Shown piece by piece: positions 44,055-54,019 of a stretch of 64,000 bases of DNA (positions within the stretch are counted from its first letter, which is position 1; every line of letters begins with the position of its first letter). Both the position numbers and the translations under genes were made by a program. Location: NCBI GenBank assembly GCA_946482335.1, contig CAMLRG010000004.1:9331-73330 (forward strand), written 5' to 3'. Below the pieces are notes generated by a model that was given only the letters and a program-made list of their open reading frames with translations, ran no database searches and had not been told where the DNA came from. The stretch comes from an uncultured Duganella sp. (GTDB lineage Bacteria; Pseudomonadota; Gammaproteobacteria; Burkholderiales; Burkholderiaceae).

Positions 44055-45443
44055 TTATCGTTGCATGAAATCCGGGCTGCCCAGCAGCATGGCGGCGCGC
44101 AGGCGCTCATTGCTGTCGGCCACCACGGCGGCGGTGCGCTTCGAGACGGCGCTGCCCAGGGCTTGCTGCACGCTGGCGGCGTCGGCCCCGGCGGACAGGG
44201 CCAGCGCATAGCTGATGCGGCGCGCCAGGCCGTCCGGATTGAGCCAGGCCTCTTCCGTGTTCCTGTAGCCGTCCGGCGTCTGGCAGCCGTACAGCGGCAT
44301 GCCCAGGCGCGACAGGATGCCCGCCAGCGGCTTGACGTCGGTCATCGGCACGGCGGCCGCGCGCGAAGCCGATACCACGAACTGGTAAGGCGTCTTGAAC
44401 TTGGCGCCCGCATATTGCTGGTCCATGAATTCCTGGCTGGCGAACAGGGTGCGCAGCACGGCGCGGAGATCGCCATGGCTGGCGCTCCAGGATTGCGCCA
44501 TGCGCTCCACCAGGGCCGGCGGCGGCTGGTCGGCCACGAAGTATTGCGCCAGCTTGCGGCTGATGTGGCGCGCGGTGGATGGATGCAGCGCCAGCACGTC
44601 CAGCGCGTATTCCCCTTCGGCCACGCCGCGCGCGGTGACCGGCTTGCCCAGCCAGGTCTTGGGGCCATTGTCATGGCGGCGCGGGTCGAACACGAACTGG
44701 GCATCGCGTTTGGGCGCGTACGTCCAGCCGGTCAGCATGCGCGCCAGTTCGGTGACGTCCTGCTGGGTATAGCCACCGTCCACCCCCAGGGTGTGCAGCT
44801 CCATCAGTTCGCGCGCATAGTTTTCGTTCAGGCCGCCGGCCTTGGACACCCAGTTGTCGAGGTAGAACAGCATCGCCGGGTGGCGCGCGGTGGCCCCCAG
44901 CATCTGGCGGAAGGAGCCGAATACATGGGGCCGGATCGCATCGCGCTCATAGCTGGCCACCAGGGCCCGGTCCTGGCCCTTGCCGGAAAAGACATTGAAA
45001 TGGTTGTACCAGAAGTCGACCATGACTTCTTCCAGCTGGCGCGGGCTTTCGATGGCGCGCAGCAGGCGCGCTGCGGCCGCCTCGGACGCCATCTGCGCCA
45101 CCACTTCGCGGCGCTCGCCCTGCTGGCCGCCGTTACGGGCCATTTCGCGCGCCTCCTGGAACCGCGCCAGCGATTCGCCGGCGCTCATCTTCAGCGTTTC
45201 CAGCCTGTCCAACCGCTGGGCTAACGCTAGCGGTAGTGGTGCCGGGGACATTTGTTCCTCGATATAGGCCTGGATCCCGGCCTGGCGCACCCGCTCGATA
45301 TCGCCCGGCCGCGGCCCGTAGGCCAGCCGGTTCAGCACGTGCACGGCGGCCGGCTCGCCGGCCAGCGGCGCGGCCTGCACGGCAGCCAGGGAAGCGGCGG
45401 CCAGGACGGCAGCCAGCAAGGGGGCGCAGAGGCGGACTCGCAT
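44055..45443 (-). CDS. DUF1800 domain-containing secreted protein
   Basis: A 462-residue protein with a signal peptide (MRVRLCAPLLAAVLAAASLA). Typical DUF1800 elements are HVLNRLAYGPRPGDIERVRQ, VDFWYNHFNVF, ENYARELMELHTLGVDGGYT and WLNPDGLARR. It heads a three-gene minus-strand operon with DUF1501 and the microprotein; the pair is widespread in proteobacteria but poorly characterised. The ATG at 45443 has a weak GGGA upstream. Confidence 0.92.
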   Translation of the reverse strand: MRVRLCAPLLAAVLAAASLAAVQAAPLAGEPAAVHVLNRLAYGPRPGDIERVRQAGIQAYIEEQMSPAPLPLALAQRLDRLETLKMSAGESLARFQEAREMARNGGQQGERREVVAQMASEAAAARLLRAIESPRQLEEVMVDFWYNHFNVFSGKGQDRALVASYERDAIRPHVFGSFRQMLGATARHPAMLFYLDNWVSKAGGLNENYARELMELHTLGVDGGYTQQDVTELARMLTGWTYAPKRDAQFVFDPRRHDNGPKTWLGKPVTARGVAEGEYALDVLALHPSTARHISRKLAQYFVADQPPPALVERMAQSWSASHGDLRAVLRTLFASQEFMDQQYAGAKFKTPYQFVVSASRAAAVPMTDVKPLAGILSRLGMPLYGCQTPDGYRNTEEAWLNPDGLARRISYALALSAGADAASVQQALGSAVSKRTAAVVADSNERLRAAMLLGSPDFMQR

Positions 45444-45583
45444 GATGTCGTCCCAATACAATGATCAGCAGTCCTTTCTTTATACGCTAAGCGCCGAATT
45501 GATGGCAAAGAGTCCTTTGTATCGAGATGTTAATTGTCGGACTTATATGCTTTAATTCACGTTGCGTAAATTGAAAGGAAGGC
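45444..45583. promoter_or_regulatory. AT-rich divergent control region of the DUF1800 and RND operons
   Basis: Contains a direct repeat AGTCCTTT at 45470-45477 and 45511-45518. The second copy forms a perfect inverted repeat CAAAG-AGTC-CTTTG (45506-45519). AT-rich promoter-like sequence (TTATATGCTTTAATT) lies at 45543-45557 before the RND operon. Binding protein unknown. Confidence 0.4.
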
Positions 45584-46987
45584 ATGAAGAGATATCAGGG
45601 CCCCCTCGCGGTGGCAGCCGCGCTGGCGCTGAGCGCCTGCGGCATCACCGGACCGGCCACCAAGGTCGCGGCGGATGCGCCGCCGCAATGGCAGGCGCCC
45701 CTGCCGCACAATGGTAGTGCCGGCGAACTGGCCGACTGGTGGCAGCGCCAGTCCGACCCGCTGCTGGTGCAATTGATCGAGGCTGCGCAGGCAGCCAGCC
45801 CCACCATTGCCGGCGCCCAGGCGCGCTTTGCCGCCGCCAGCGCCGAGCGCACGGCTGCCGGCGCCGCGCTGGCGCCATCGCTGACGGGCGTGCTGACCTC
45901 GACCCGCATGAGCCAGCAGTCGGCCAACGCGCCCACCAATACCACTACCCAGCTGCTGGCCCAGGCCCAGTGGGAAATCGACCTGTTCGGCGGTGGCCGG
46001 GCACGCCGCCGCGCCGCCATTGCCCGCCATGAGGGCGCCCAGGCCGGCTGGCACGAGGCGCGCGTCACCGTGGCCGCCGAAACCGCCAACCAGTATTACA
46101 GCCTGCGCGCCTGCGAAAGGCTGCTGGGCGTGGCGCGCATGGATGCCGCCTCGCGCGCCCATACCGCGCGGCTGACCGATATCACCACCAAGGCCGGCTT
46201 CCAGTCGCCGTCCGCCAATGCCCTGGCGCGCGCCAGCGCGGCCGACGGCAACAACCGCGCGGTGGCCCAGCGCGCCGCCTGCGACAGCGAATTGAAAGTG
46301 CTGGTGGCGCTGACCGCCATCCCCGAGACGGATTTACGCGCCCGCCTGGCGGAAAACGCGGCCGGCGCCGTGCTCTCGCCGGCGGCCGGCATCGCCATCG
46401 ACGCCATCCCGGCCCAGGTGCTGGGGCAGCGTCCGGACGTGTTCAACGCCGAGCGCGAAGTGGCGGCCGCCAGCGAGGACGTGGCCAGCGCCCGCGCCGA
46501 GCGCCTGCCGCGCCTGGGCTTGAGCGGTTCGGTCGGGCGCGGCCGCCTGCACGCGGAGGGCCAGGACATCACCGCCAATGTCTGGACCATCGGCCCGCTG
46601 CAGATGACCCTGCCCATCATCGACTGGGGCGTGCGCCGCGCCAACGTGGACGCGGCCCGCGCCCGCTACGACGCCGCCGTATCGAACTACAAGGCCAGCG
46701 TGCGCCAGGCGGTGGCCGAAGTCGAACAGGCCCTGGTGGCCCTGCAAAGCACCCAGGAGCGCGCCGCCGACGCGCAAACCGCACTGGAGGGCTACCGCAC
46801 CTTCTTCACCGCGACCGAGGAGCGCTACAAGAACGGGCTGGCCAGCCTGCTGGAACTGGAAGACGCCCGCCGCACCCGGCTGGCCGCGGAAAACACGGTG
46901 GTGGCCTTGCAGCGCGAACGCAGCGCCGCCTGGATCGCCCTGTACCGCGCAGCAGGTGGCGGCTGGACCGCGCCTGGCACCCAATAA
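45584..46987 (+). CDS. RND efflux outer-membrane factor lipoprotein (OprM/NodT type)
   Basis: A 467-residue TolC-like channel protein anchored as a lipoprotein (MKRYQGPLAVAAALALSAC; Cys 19). The duplicated helical repeats of the family are visible, with QAQWEIDLFGGGRARRRAA in the first half and LPIIDWGVRRANVDAARARY in the second. It should join the membrane-fusion and RND proteins encoded next to span the envelope. AAGGAAGG precedes the ATG. In this operon the outer-membrane gene comes first, unlike the more common MFP-RND-OMF order. Confidence 0.94.
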   Translation: MKRYQGPLAVAAALALSACGITGPATKVAADAPPQWQAPLPHNGSAGELADWWQRQSDPLLVQLIEAAQAASPTIAGAQARFAAASAERTAAGAALAPSLTGVLTSTRMSQQSANAPTNTTTQLLAQAQWEIDLFGGGRARRRAAIARHEGAQAGWHEARVTVAAETANQYYSLRACERLLGVARMDAASRAHTARLTDITTKAGFQSPSANALARASAADGNNRAVAQRAACDSELKVLVALTAIPETDLRARLAENAAGAVLSPAAGIAIDAIPAQVLGQRPDVFNAEREVAAASEDVASARAERLPRLGLSGSVGRGRLHAEGQDITANVWTIGPLQMTLPIIDWGVRRANVDAARARYDAAVSNYKASVRQAVAEVEQALVALQSTQERAADAQTALEGYRTFFTATEERYKNGLASLLELEDARRTRLAAENTVVALQRERSAAWIALYRAAGGGWTAPGTQ

Positions 46988-47002
46988 ACCTGGAATAAAC
47001 CA

Positions 47003-48154
47003 ATGAAACCACTGCACCGCACCCCGTCCGCCATCGCCGCCCTTGCCGTCGCCACTGCCCTCGCCGCCCTGGCACAGGCACCCAGCGCCCTGGCCGATGA
47101 CAAGAAGGCCGCCACCGCCAAGCCGTCGCTGTCCGTCTCCACCGTCCGCCCGCAGAAGACCAGCCTGCCGCTGCGCCTGACCGCCAACGGCAACGTGGCC
47201 GCCTGGCAGGAAGCCATCATCAGCAGCGAATCGAACGGGCTGCGCCTGTCCGACGTCAACGTCAACGTGGGCGACGTGGTATCCAAGGGCGAAGTGCTGG
47301 CCGTCTTCGCGCCGGAAACACCGCAGGCTGAAGTGGCACAGGCCAAGGCGGCATTGCAGGAAGCGCAGGCCGCCGCCGCGGAAGCCAAGGCCAACGCCGA
47401 CCGCGCGCGCTCGATCGAGAACACCGGCGCCCTGAGCGCCCAGCAGATCAGCCAGTACACCACCGCCGAAGCCACGGCCCAGGCGCGCGCCGCCTCGGCC
47501 AGGGCCATGCTGGCCGCGGCCGAGCTGCGCCTGCGCCACACCAAGGTGGTGGCGCCCGATGCCGGCGTGATCTCGGCCCGCAGCGCGACGGTGGGCGCGG
47601 TAGCCGGCCCCGGCACCGAATTGTTCCGCATGATTCGCCAGGGCCGCCTGGAATGGCGCGCCGAAGTCACGGCCGCCGACTTGCGCGGCATCAGGATCGG
47701 CACCAGCGCCATCGTCAAGGCCGCCAACGGCAGCGAACTGACGGGCAAGGTGCGCATGGTGGCGCCCACCATCGACCCGCAAACCCGCTCCGCCCTGGTG
47801 TACGTCGACCTGCCGCCCAACAGCGGCAAGCAGGCACCGTTCAAGGCAGGCATGTTCGCCACCGGCCAGTTCGAGCTGGGCAACTCCGACGCCCTGACCG
47901 TGCCGCAGCAGGCGATCACGGTGCGCGATGGCTTCAGCTATGTGTTCCGCCTGAACCAGGACCAGCGCGTCAGCCAGGTCAAGGTGCAGACCGGCCGCCG
48001 CATCGGCGAGCGCATTGAAGTGCTGCAAGGCTTGGCGCCCGACGCGCTGATCGTGGCGGCCGGGGCCGGCTTCCTCAACGACGGCGACCTGGTGCGCAAT
48101 ACCGGCGCGCCGGCCCAGGCGGCGGCGCCGGCGCCGGCCAAGCCGGTCCGCTAA
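47003..48154 (+). CDS. RND efflux periplasmic adaptor (membrane fusion protein)
   Basis: A 383-residue adaptor with a signal peptide (cleaved near APSALA-DDKK). Lipoyl half-motifs SNGLRLSDVNVNVGDVVSKG and VVAPDAGVISARSATVG flank an Ala-rich alpha-hairpin (about 110-165). The beta-barrel and C-terminal regions follow (RMVAPTIDPQTRSALVYVDL). It bridges the RND pump and the outer-membrane channel. Unlike MexA/AcrA it lacks a lipobox, so it is soluble. It lies 15 nt after the channel gene. Confidence 0.93.
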   Translation: MKPLHRTPSAIAALAVATALAALAQAPSALADDKKAATAKPSLSVSTVRPQKTSLPLRLTANGNVAAWQEAIISSESNGLRLSDVNVNVGDVVSKGEVLAVFAPETPQAEVAQAKAALQEAQAAAAEAKANADRARSIENTGALSAQQISQYTTAEATAQARAASARAMLAAAELRLRHTKVVAPDAGVISARSATVGAVAGPGTELFRMIRQGRLEWRAEVTAADLRGIRIGTSAIVKAANGSELTGKVRMVAPTIDPQTRSALVYVDLPPNSGKQAPFKAGMFATGQFELGNSDALTVPQQAITVRDGFSYVFRLNQDQRVSQVKVQTGRRIGERIEVLQGLAPDALIVAAGAGFLNDGDLVRNTGAPAQAAAPAPAKPVR

Positions 48155-48163
48155 GGAAGCGCC

Positions 48164-51100
48164 GTGAATTTCTCAGCCCTCTCGATCAAGCATCCGGTCC
48201 CGGCCATCATGCTGTTCATCCTGCTGTCGCTGGCAGGCTGGATGGCTTACGTGGCCAACCCGGTGCAGGACTTCCCCGACATCGAACTGCCGATCGTGAA
48301 CGTTTCGGCCTCCCTGCCCGGCGCCGCGCCGGCCCAGCTGGAGACCGAAGTGGCGCGCAAGATCGAAGATTCGGTCGCCACGCTGCAAGGGGTGAAGAAT
48401 ATCTATTCCAAGGTACTGGACGGCACCGCCACCATCACCGTCGAATTCATCCTCGAAAAGAACCTGTCAGACGCCGTCAATGAAGTGCGCGACGCGGTGA
48501 CGCAGGTGCGGGCCGACATGCCCGGCGAATTGCGCGATCCGGTGGTCAGCAAGGTGTCCACCGCCGGCCGCGTGGTGCTGGCCTTTGTCGTCACGCCCAA
48601 GGCGGGCACGCGGATCGACGACGCGGACCTGAGCTGGTACGTGGACAATACGGTGGCCAAGAAGCTGCTGTCGGTGCCCGGCGTCGGCGCCGTCAAGCGC
48701 GTCGGCGGCGTGACGCGCGAAATCCGCGTCGAGCTGGACGATGCGCGCATGGCCGCCCTGCGCGTGTCGGCGCTGGATGTGTCGCGCATGCTGCGCCAGG
48801 TGCAGAAGGAAGCGCCGGGCGGGCGCGGCGACGTCAGCGGCGCCGAACAGTCGGTGCGCACCATCGCCACCGTGCACAGCGCCCAGGAACTGGCGAAGGT
48901 GGATATCCCGCTGGGCGACGGCCGCCATGTGCGGCTGGACCAGGTGGCCACCGTCACCGACACCGTGGCCGAACCGCGCTCCGAGGCGACCCAGGACGGC
49001 AAGAAAGTGGTGGCCTTCGAAGTGTTCCGCACCAAGGGCGCCAGCGAAACGCAGGTGGCCAACGATTCGCGCGCCGCAGTGGAGGAGCTGCGCAAGGCCC
49101 ACCCCACCATCGAGATCACGCAAGCCATCGACAATGCCGAACCGGTCGACGAAAACTTCGACGGCTCGATGGAATTGCTGTACGAGGGCGCCATCCTGGC
49201 CGTGTTGGTGGTGTGGTGGTTCCTGCGCGACTGGCGCGCCACGCTGGTGGCGGCATCGGCCCTGCCGCTGTCGGTGCTGCCGGCCTTCCTCGGCATGTAC
49301 TGGATGGGCTTCACCCTGAACACGGTGACGCTGCTGTCGCTGGCCCTGGTGGTCGGCGTGCTGGTGGACGATGCCATCGTCGAGATCGAGAACATCGAGC
49401 GCCACCTGCACATGGGCAAGTCGCCGATGCAGGCGGCGCTGGAGGCGGCCGACGAAATCGGCATGGCGGTGATCGCCACCACCTTTGCCCTGGTGGCCGT
49501 GTTCCTGCCGACCGCTTTCATGGGCGGCATCCCCGGCAAATTCTTCAAGCAGTTCGGCTGGGCCGCCGTGCTGGCGGTGCTGGCCTCGCTGGTGGTGGCG
49601 CGCCTGCTGACGCCGATGATGGCGGCGCACCTGCTGAAGCCGACCAGCAAGCCGCAGCAGGCGGACGGCTGGATCATGCAGCGCTACATGAAGACCATGC
49701 AATGGTGCCTGCGCAACCGCGGCAAGACCGCGCTGGCGGCCGGCGCCTTCTTCGTCGGCTCGATCATGCTGGTGGGCTTGCTGCCGACCGGCTTCGTGCC
49801 GCCGGCCGACCGCGGCCAGACCATGGTCAACCTGGAACTGCCGCCCGGCTCCACCCTGGCCGAGACCCGCGACATCGCCGAGCGCGCACGCCTGGCGATC
49901 ATGGACATCAAGCCGGTGACCCATGTATTCAGTTCCATCGGCGGCGGTTCCTCGGGCGACGCCTTCGCCCCCGGCGCAGCGGCCGAAGCACGCCGCGCGG
50001 TGCTGACCATCACCACCAAGCACCGCAACGACCGCGACGAATCGATGGCCGACATCGACAATATGATCCGCGACAAGCTGGCCAGCCTGCCGGGCGCACG
50101 TTTCACGGTCGGCCCGCCCGACACCGGCGTCAAGATGCAGCTGGTGCTGCGTTCCGAAGACCCGGTGGCGCTGCTCGAATCGGCACGCAAGGTCGAACGC
50201 GATTTGCGCACCCTGCAAGGCATCGGCAACGTCACCTCGGGCGCTTCGCTGGTGCGGCCGGAGATCATCGTGCGCCCGGACTTTGCCAGGGCGGCCGACC
50301 TCGGCGTGACCGCCAACGCCATCGGCGAAACGGTGCGCGTCGCCACCGCCGGCGACTACGATTTCGAGCTGACCAAGATGAACCTGGCCGAGCGCCAGGT
50401 GCCGATCCGCGTCAAGCTGCCCGACAGCGTGCGCGCCGACCTGGATGCCATCGGCCGGCTGACCGTCCCCGGCCGCAACGGCCCGGTGATGCTGGCCAAC
50501 GTCGCCACCATCAGCATGGATTCCGGCCCGGCCCAGATCGACCGCCTGAACCGCAGCCGCAACGTGACCATCGACGTGGAACTGGGCAGCCGCTCGCTGG
50601 GCGAGCTCGATGAGGAAGTGCGCCAGCTGCCGTCGATGAAGAACCTGCCGCCTTCGGTTACCAAGGCGGAGCTGGGCGACACGCAGGAGATGCAGAACCT
50701 GTTCGCCAGCTTCGGCATCGCCATGCTGATCGGCGTGCTGTGCATCTATGGCGTGCTGGTGCTGCTGTTCCACGACTTCCTGCAGCCGGTGACCATCCTG
50801 GCCGCGCTGCCGCTGTCCATCGGCGGCGCCTTCGTGGCGCTGCTGGTGACGCGCAACGCGCTGTCGATGCCGTCCATGATCGGCCTGATCATGCTGATGG
50901 GGATCGTGACCAAGAACTCGATCCTGCTGGTCGACTACGCCATCCTGGCGCGCGAGGCCGGCATGAGCCGCTTCGATGCCTTGGTCGACGCCTGCCACAA
51001 GCGCAGCCGCCCGATCCTGATGACCACCATCGCCATGGGCGCCGGCATGATGCCGCTGGCCCTGGGCTGGGGCGCCGACCCGAGCTTCCGTTCGCCGATG

Positions 51101-51280
51101 GCGATTGCCGTGATCGGCGGCCTGATCACCTCGACCCTGTTGTCGCTGCTGGTGGTGCCGGCGGTATTCACCTACGTGGACGACGCTGAGCACTTGTTCA
51201 AGCGGATTGTGCGCAAGGTTCGCAAGCCGCATAAGCATGGGCCGGCCCAGCCGGCCGTCGAACAAGGAGGTAGCCAATGA
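48164..51280 (+). CDS. RND efflux transporter, inner-membrane pump
   Basis: A 1038-residue twelve-helix proton-driven pump. SIKHPVPAIMLFILLSLAG at TM1, VQDFPDIELPIVNVSASLPG after it, and the proton-relay segment LALVVGVLVDDAIVEIENIE in TM4 (paired acidic residues) are diagnostic of the hydrophobe/amphiphile RND class. Two large periplasmic loops follow TM1 and TM7. The GTG start has TAAGGAAG upstream. Exports drugs or toxic hydrophobic compounds; specificity is not readable. Its stop overlaps the GyrI-like gene (ATGA), so that protein is made together with the pump. Confidence 0.95.
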   Translation: MNFSALSIKHPVPAIMLFILLSLAGWMAYVANPVQDFPDIELPIVNVSASLPGAAPAQLETEVARKIEDSVATLQGVKNIYSKVLDGTATITVEFILEKNLSDAVNEVRDAVTQVRADMPGELRDPVVSKVSTAGRVVLAFVVTPKAGTRIDDADLSWYVDNTVAKKLLSVPGVGAVKRVGGVTREIRVELDDARMAALRVSALDVSRMLRQVQKEAPGGRGDVSGAEQSVRTIATVHSAQELAKVDIPLGDGRHVRLDQVATVTDTVAEPRSEATQDGKKVVAFEVFRTKGASETQVANDSRAAVEELRKAHPTIEITQAIDNAEPVDENFDGSMELLYEGAILAVLVVWWFLRDWRATLVAASALPLSVLPAFLGMYWMGFTLNTVTLLSLALVVGVLVDDAIVEIENIERHLHMGKSPMQAALEAADEIGMAVIATTFALVAVFLPTAFMGGIPGKFFKQFGWAAVLAVLASLVVARLLTPMMAAHLLKPTSKPQQADGWIMQRYMKTMQWCLRNRGKTALAAGAFFVGSIMLVGLLPTGFVPPADRGQTMVNLELPPGSTLAETRDIAERARLAIMDIKPVTHVFSSIGGGSSGDAFAPGAAAEARRAVLTITTKHRNDRDESMADIDNMIRDKLASLPGARFTVGPPDTGVKMQLVLRSEDPVALLESARKVERDLRTLQGIGNVTSGASLVRPEIIVRPDFARAADLGVTANAIGETVRVATAGDYDFELTKMNLAERQVPIRVKLPDSVRADLDAIGRLTVPGRNGPVMLANVATISMDSGPAQIDRLNRSRNVTIDVELGSRSLGELDEEVRQLPSMKNLPPSVTKAELGDTQEMQNLFASFGIAMLIGVLCIYGVLVLLFHDFLQPVTILAALPLSIGGAFVALLVTRNALSMPSMIGLIMLMGIVTKNSILLVDYAILAREAGMSRFDALVDACHKRSRPILMTTIAMGAGMMPLALGWGADPSFRSPMAIAVIGGLITSTLLSLLVVPAVFTYVDDAEHLFKRIVRKVRKPHKHGPAQPAVEQGGSQ

Positions 51281-51741
51281 ACGTGCGCGTGATTGAAATC
51301 GGGCCGGCCCGCGTGGCCTGCCTGCGCTACACGGGCCCATTCGGCCCGGCGCTGGGTGAATTCTGGCGCGACGTGGTGGCGCCCTGGCTGCAGGCCAATG
51401 GCCTGATGGGGCGCGTGACATATGGCGTGGCGCTGGACGATCCCCAGCACACGCCGCCGGAACAGTGCCGTTACGATGCCTGCGTCGAAATCGGCCATGA
51501 CGATACCGCGCCGCCTCCGGCCACGCTGGGCACCATCGCGGGCGGACGTTACGCCGTGGCCGAGTTCCAGGGTTTGCCGTCGGCGATAGGCGATGCGTGG
51601 GATGCGTTTTACGCGCAGGCGCTGCCGGCCGCCGGGTTACGGGCGCGGCCCGGCCCCTGCTTCGAACGCTACGCCGCCGACTTCCGCGCCGATCCGCAGA
51701 CCGGCGCCTTCGCCTGCCAGCTGTTCGTGCCCGTGGATTAG
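51277..51741 (+). CDS. GyrI-like small-molecule binding protein
   Basis: A 154-residue protein of the GyrI/AraC-effector-binding fold: VIEIGPARVACLRYTGPFGP at the start, GVALDDPQHTPPEQCRYDAC in the centre and GRYAVAEFQG before the C-terminal helix. Such domains bind hydrophobic or amphipathic drugs, and stand-alone versions can sequester or hydrolyse them. AAGGAGG precedes the ATG, which overlaps the RND stop. Its place as fourth gene of an efflux operon suggests it captures a pump substrate in the cytoplasm (inference). Confidence 0.87.
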   Translation: MNVRVIEIGPARVACLRYTGPFGPALGEFWRDVVAPWLQANGLMGRVTYGVALDDPQHTPPEQCRYDACVEIGHDDTAPPPATLGTIAGGRYAVAEFQGLPSAIGDAWDAFYAQALPAAGLRARPGPCFERYAADFRADPQTGAFACQLFVPVD

Positions 51742-51751
51742 CCCGCGCCGG

Positions 51752-54004
51752 CTACACCCTGGGCGGGTCCGTCTCGCGGTCGAACACGCGATGGCCGGCA
51801 AGCACCGAAGTGAAGGCCGCCAGCGCGGCCTTCAAGCCTGACGCCTGCGTCCCCACCAGGCCGGGATCGTGGCTGCCATCCGGCAGCGCCGCCGGGATGG
51901 CGGCTGCCGCCAGCAGCCTGGCCGCGGCCCCCACCGCCAGCATCGGCTTGCCATGGCGGTATTGCAGGCGCACGAATTCCAGCGCCAGCGCGTTGCCCAG
52001 CAGCGCTTCCGCCGCTGCCTCACCGTCGGGAATGGCCATGGCATCGAACAGGACTGCCGGCCCGGTCTCGAAAGACATGTCCGCTTCCAGCCCGCCAACC
52101 GCCCCCAGCGTCGCGGCCACCAGCCGCGTGACGGCGCCTTGCGCTTCCAGCGTTTGCTGCAGGCTGGCGACCATCGCTTCGTCGCAGCCTTCCGCCACCA
52201 GCAGCGCCACGCGCCGGCCACGGATGCCGCAATCGCCCGGCCTTGCCATCAGCGACAGCGCGGGCGACGGCAGGTAGGTCGGCAGCTCGCGGCTGGTGGC
52301 AAGCGGCTGTGGCGGTGGCACATCCATGCCGAGGCCCATCGCCACCGAATCGGCCAGCGCGGCATCGACATTGGCCAGCATCGACAGCGTGCGCGCGCGC
52401 ACGGCCGGCACCTGTACCTTGCCCAGTTCGAAGCGGAAGGCATGCACGATATGGGCTTGCTCCGGCGGCGATTGGCTCTGCCAGAACAGGCGCGCCTGGG
52501 AATAGTGGTCGGCGAACAGTTCGGGCTTGCCGCGCACCTTGTCTTCCTGAACCGGCTGCGGGAAGCTCATGAACCCCATGCGGCCCGACTGGAAGGGGCA
52601 GCCGCCGCCCAGCGAATTGGGTTCGTAGGCCACCCGGCCGCGGTGGATGGCCTGGCGGTGCATGCCATCGCGCTGGTTGTTGGCAACCGGCGCCAGTGGC
52701 GCGTTGACCGGGATTTCGTGGAAGTTCGGCCCGCCCAGGCGGCTGATCTGGGTGTCCACATAGGAATGGATGCGGCCTGCCAGCAGCGGGTCGTTACTGA
52801 AATCGATGCCGGGGATGATGTGGGCGGCGCAGAAGGCCACCTGCTCCGTCTCGGCGAAGAAATTGTCCGGGTTGCGGTCGAGCACCAGGCGGCCCACGGT
52901 TTGCAGCGGCACCAGTTCTTCCGGCACGATCTTGGTCGGGTCCAGCACGTCGAAAGGAAATTCGGCGGCTTCCTCTTCGCTGAACACTTGCAGCGCCAGC
53001 TCCCATTCCGGATATTCGCCCATCTCGATCGCTTCCCACAGGTCGCGCCGGTGGAAGTCCGGGTCGGCGCCTGAAATGCGTACCGCCTCGTCCCACAGCA
53101 GGGAATACGTGCCCTGGCGCGGGATCCAGTGGAATTTGACGAAGCGCGACTGGCCGGCGGCGTTCACCAGGCGGAAGGTGTGGACGCCGAAGCCCTGCAT
53201 GGTGCGGAAGCTGCGCGGGATGGCGCGGTCGGACATCACCCACATCAGCATGTGCATCGATTCCGGCATCAGCGAGACGAAGTCCCAGAAGGTGTCGTGC
53301 GCGCTGGCCGCTTGCGGCATGCCGTGGTGCGGCTCCGGCTTGACCGCGTGCACCAGGTCGGGAAACTTCATCGCGTCCTGGATGAAGAACACTGGGATAT
53401 TGTTGCCGACCAGGTCCCAGTTGCCCTCGTCGGTATAGAACTTGACGGCGAAACCGCGCACGTCGCGCGCCGTGTCGACCGAGCCGCGCTCGCCGGCCAC
53501 CGTGGAGAAGCGCACGAACACTGGCGTGCGCTTGCCCGCCGCAGCGAACGGTGCGGCGCGCGTCAGGCCCGACAGTTCGCTGTAACACTCGAAGTAGCCG
53601 TGGGCGCCGGCGCCGCGCGCATGCACGATGCGTTCAGGGATGCGTTCATGGTCGAAGTGCGTGATTTTTTCACGCAGGATGAAATCTTCCAGCAGCGTGG
53701 GGCCGCGCAAGCCCGCTTTCAGCGAATTCTGGTTGTCGGCGACCGGCACGCCCTGGTTGGTGGTCAGGCGCTGGCCGCCGCCATCGCTGCGCACACGGTC
53801 CAGCGGTGCGCCGGGGCCGGCTTTTGCCGAGCCGCTGCCGGTTTCGCTGGCTGTGCTGGCCGTTTCCAGCGGATCGGCCGGGCTGGCCGCCACGCCCGCC
53901 GGGGGCGGCCCCGCGCCGTGCTCGCCAGCCTTGTTGGCGTTGAAGGGGAATTGCGCGGCCAGTCCGGCGCCGCGTTTGGCTGGGTCAGGTTTGGATGTCG
54001 GCAC
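51752..54004 (-). CDS. katE: large-subunit catalase HPII
   Basis: A 750-residue heme catalase decomposing hydrogen peroxide in the cytoplasm. The catalytic His lies in [15 protein letters not shown] (about 130), the Asn in [11 protein letters not shown] and the proximal Tyr in [16 protein letters not shown] (about 415). The extra C-terminal domain (about 590-750) has the class-I glutamine amidotransferase/DJ-1-like fold specific to large HPII catalases. An unusually Ala/Gly-rich N-terminal extension (about 1-80) precedes the core. GTG start with GGGGAG 6 nt upstream. It lies 15 nt downstream of the DUF883 gene and is likely cotranscribed. Confidence 0.96.
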   Translation of the reverse strand: MPTSKPDPAKRGAGLAAQFPFNANKAGEHGAGPPPAGVAASPADPLETASTASETGSGSAKAGPGAPLDRVRSDGGGQRLTTNQGVPVADNQNSLKAGLRGPTLLEDFILREKITHFDHERIPERIVHARGAGAHGYFECYSELSGLTRAAPFAAAGKRTPVFVRFSTVAGERGSVDTARDVRGFAVKFYTDEGNWDLVGNNIPVFFIQDAMKFPDLVHAVKPEPHHGMPQAASAHDTFWDFVSLMPESMHMLMWVMSDRAIPRSFRTMQGFGVHTFRLVNAAGQSRFVKFHWIPRQGTYSLLWDEAVRISGADPDFHRRDLWEAIEMGEYPEWELALQVFSEEEAAEFPFDVLDPTKIVPEELVPLQTVGRLVLDRNPDNFFAETEQVAFCAAHIIPGIDFSNDPLLAGRIHSYVDTQISRLGGPNFHEIPVNAPLAPVANNQRDGMHRQAIHRGRVAYEPNSLGGGCPFQSGRMGFMSFPQPVQEDKVRGKPELFADHYSQARLFWQSQSPPEQAHIVHAFRFELGKVQVPAVRARTLSMLANVDAALADSVAMGLGMDVPPPQPLATSRELPTYLPSPALSLMARPGDCGIRGRRVALLVAEGCDEAMVASLQQTLEAQGAVTRLVAATLGAVGGLEADMSFETGPAVLFDAMAIPDGEAAAEALLGNALALEFVRLQYRHGKPMLAVGAAARLLAAAAIPAALPDGSHDPGLVGTQASGLKAALAAFTSVLAGHRVFDRETDPPRV

Positions 54005-54019
54005 GGCGCGCTCCCCGGC

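Noticed and set aside
48467..51421. A 984-codon minus-strand open frame opposite the RND pump gene.
   Set aside because: Composition-driven antisense frame with His/Arg/Gln-rich translation; the plus-strand pump is unambiguous.
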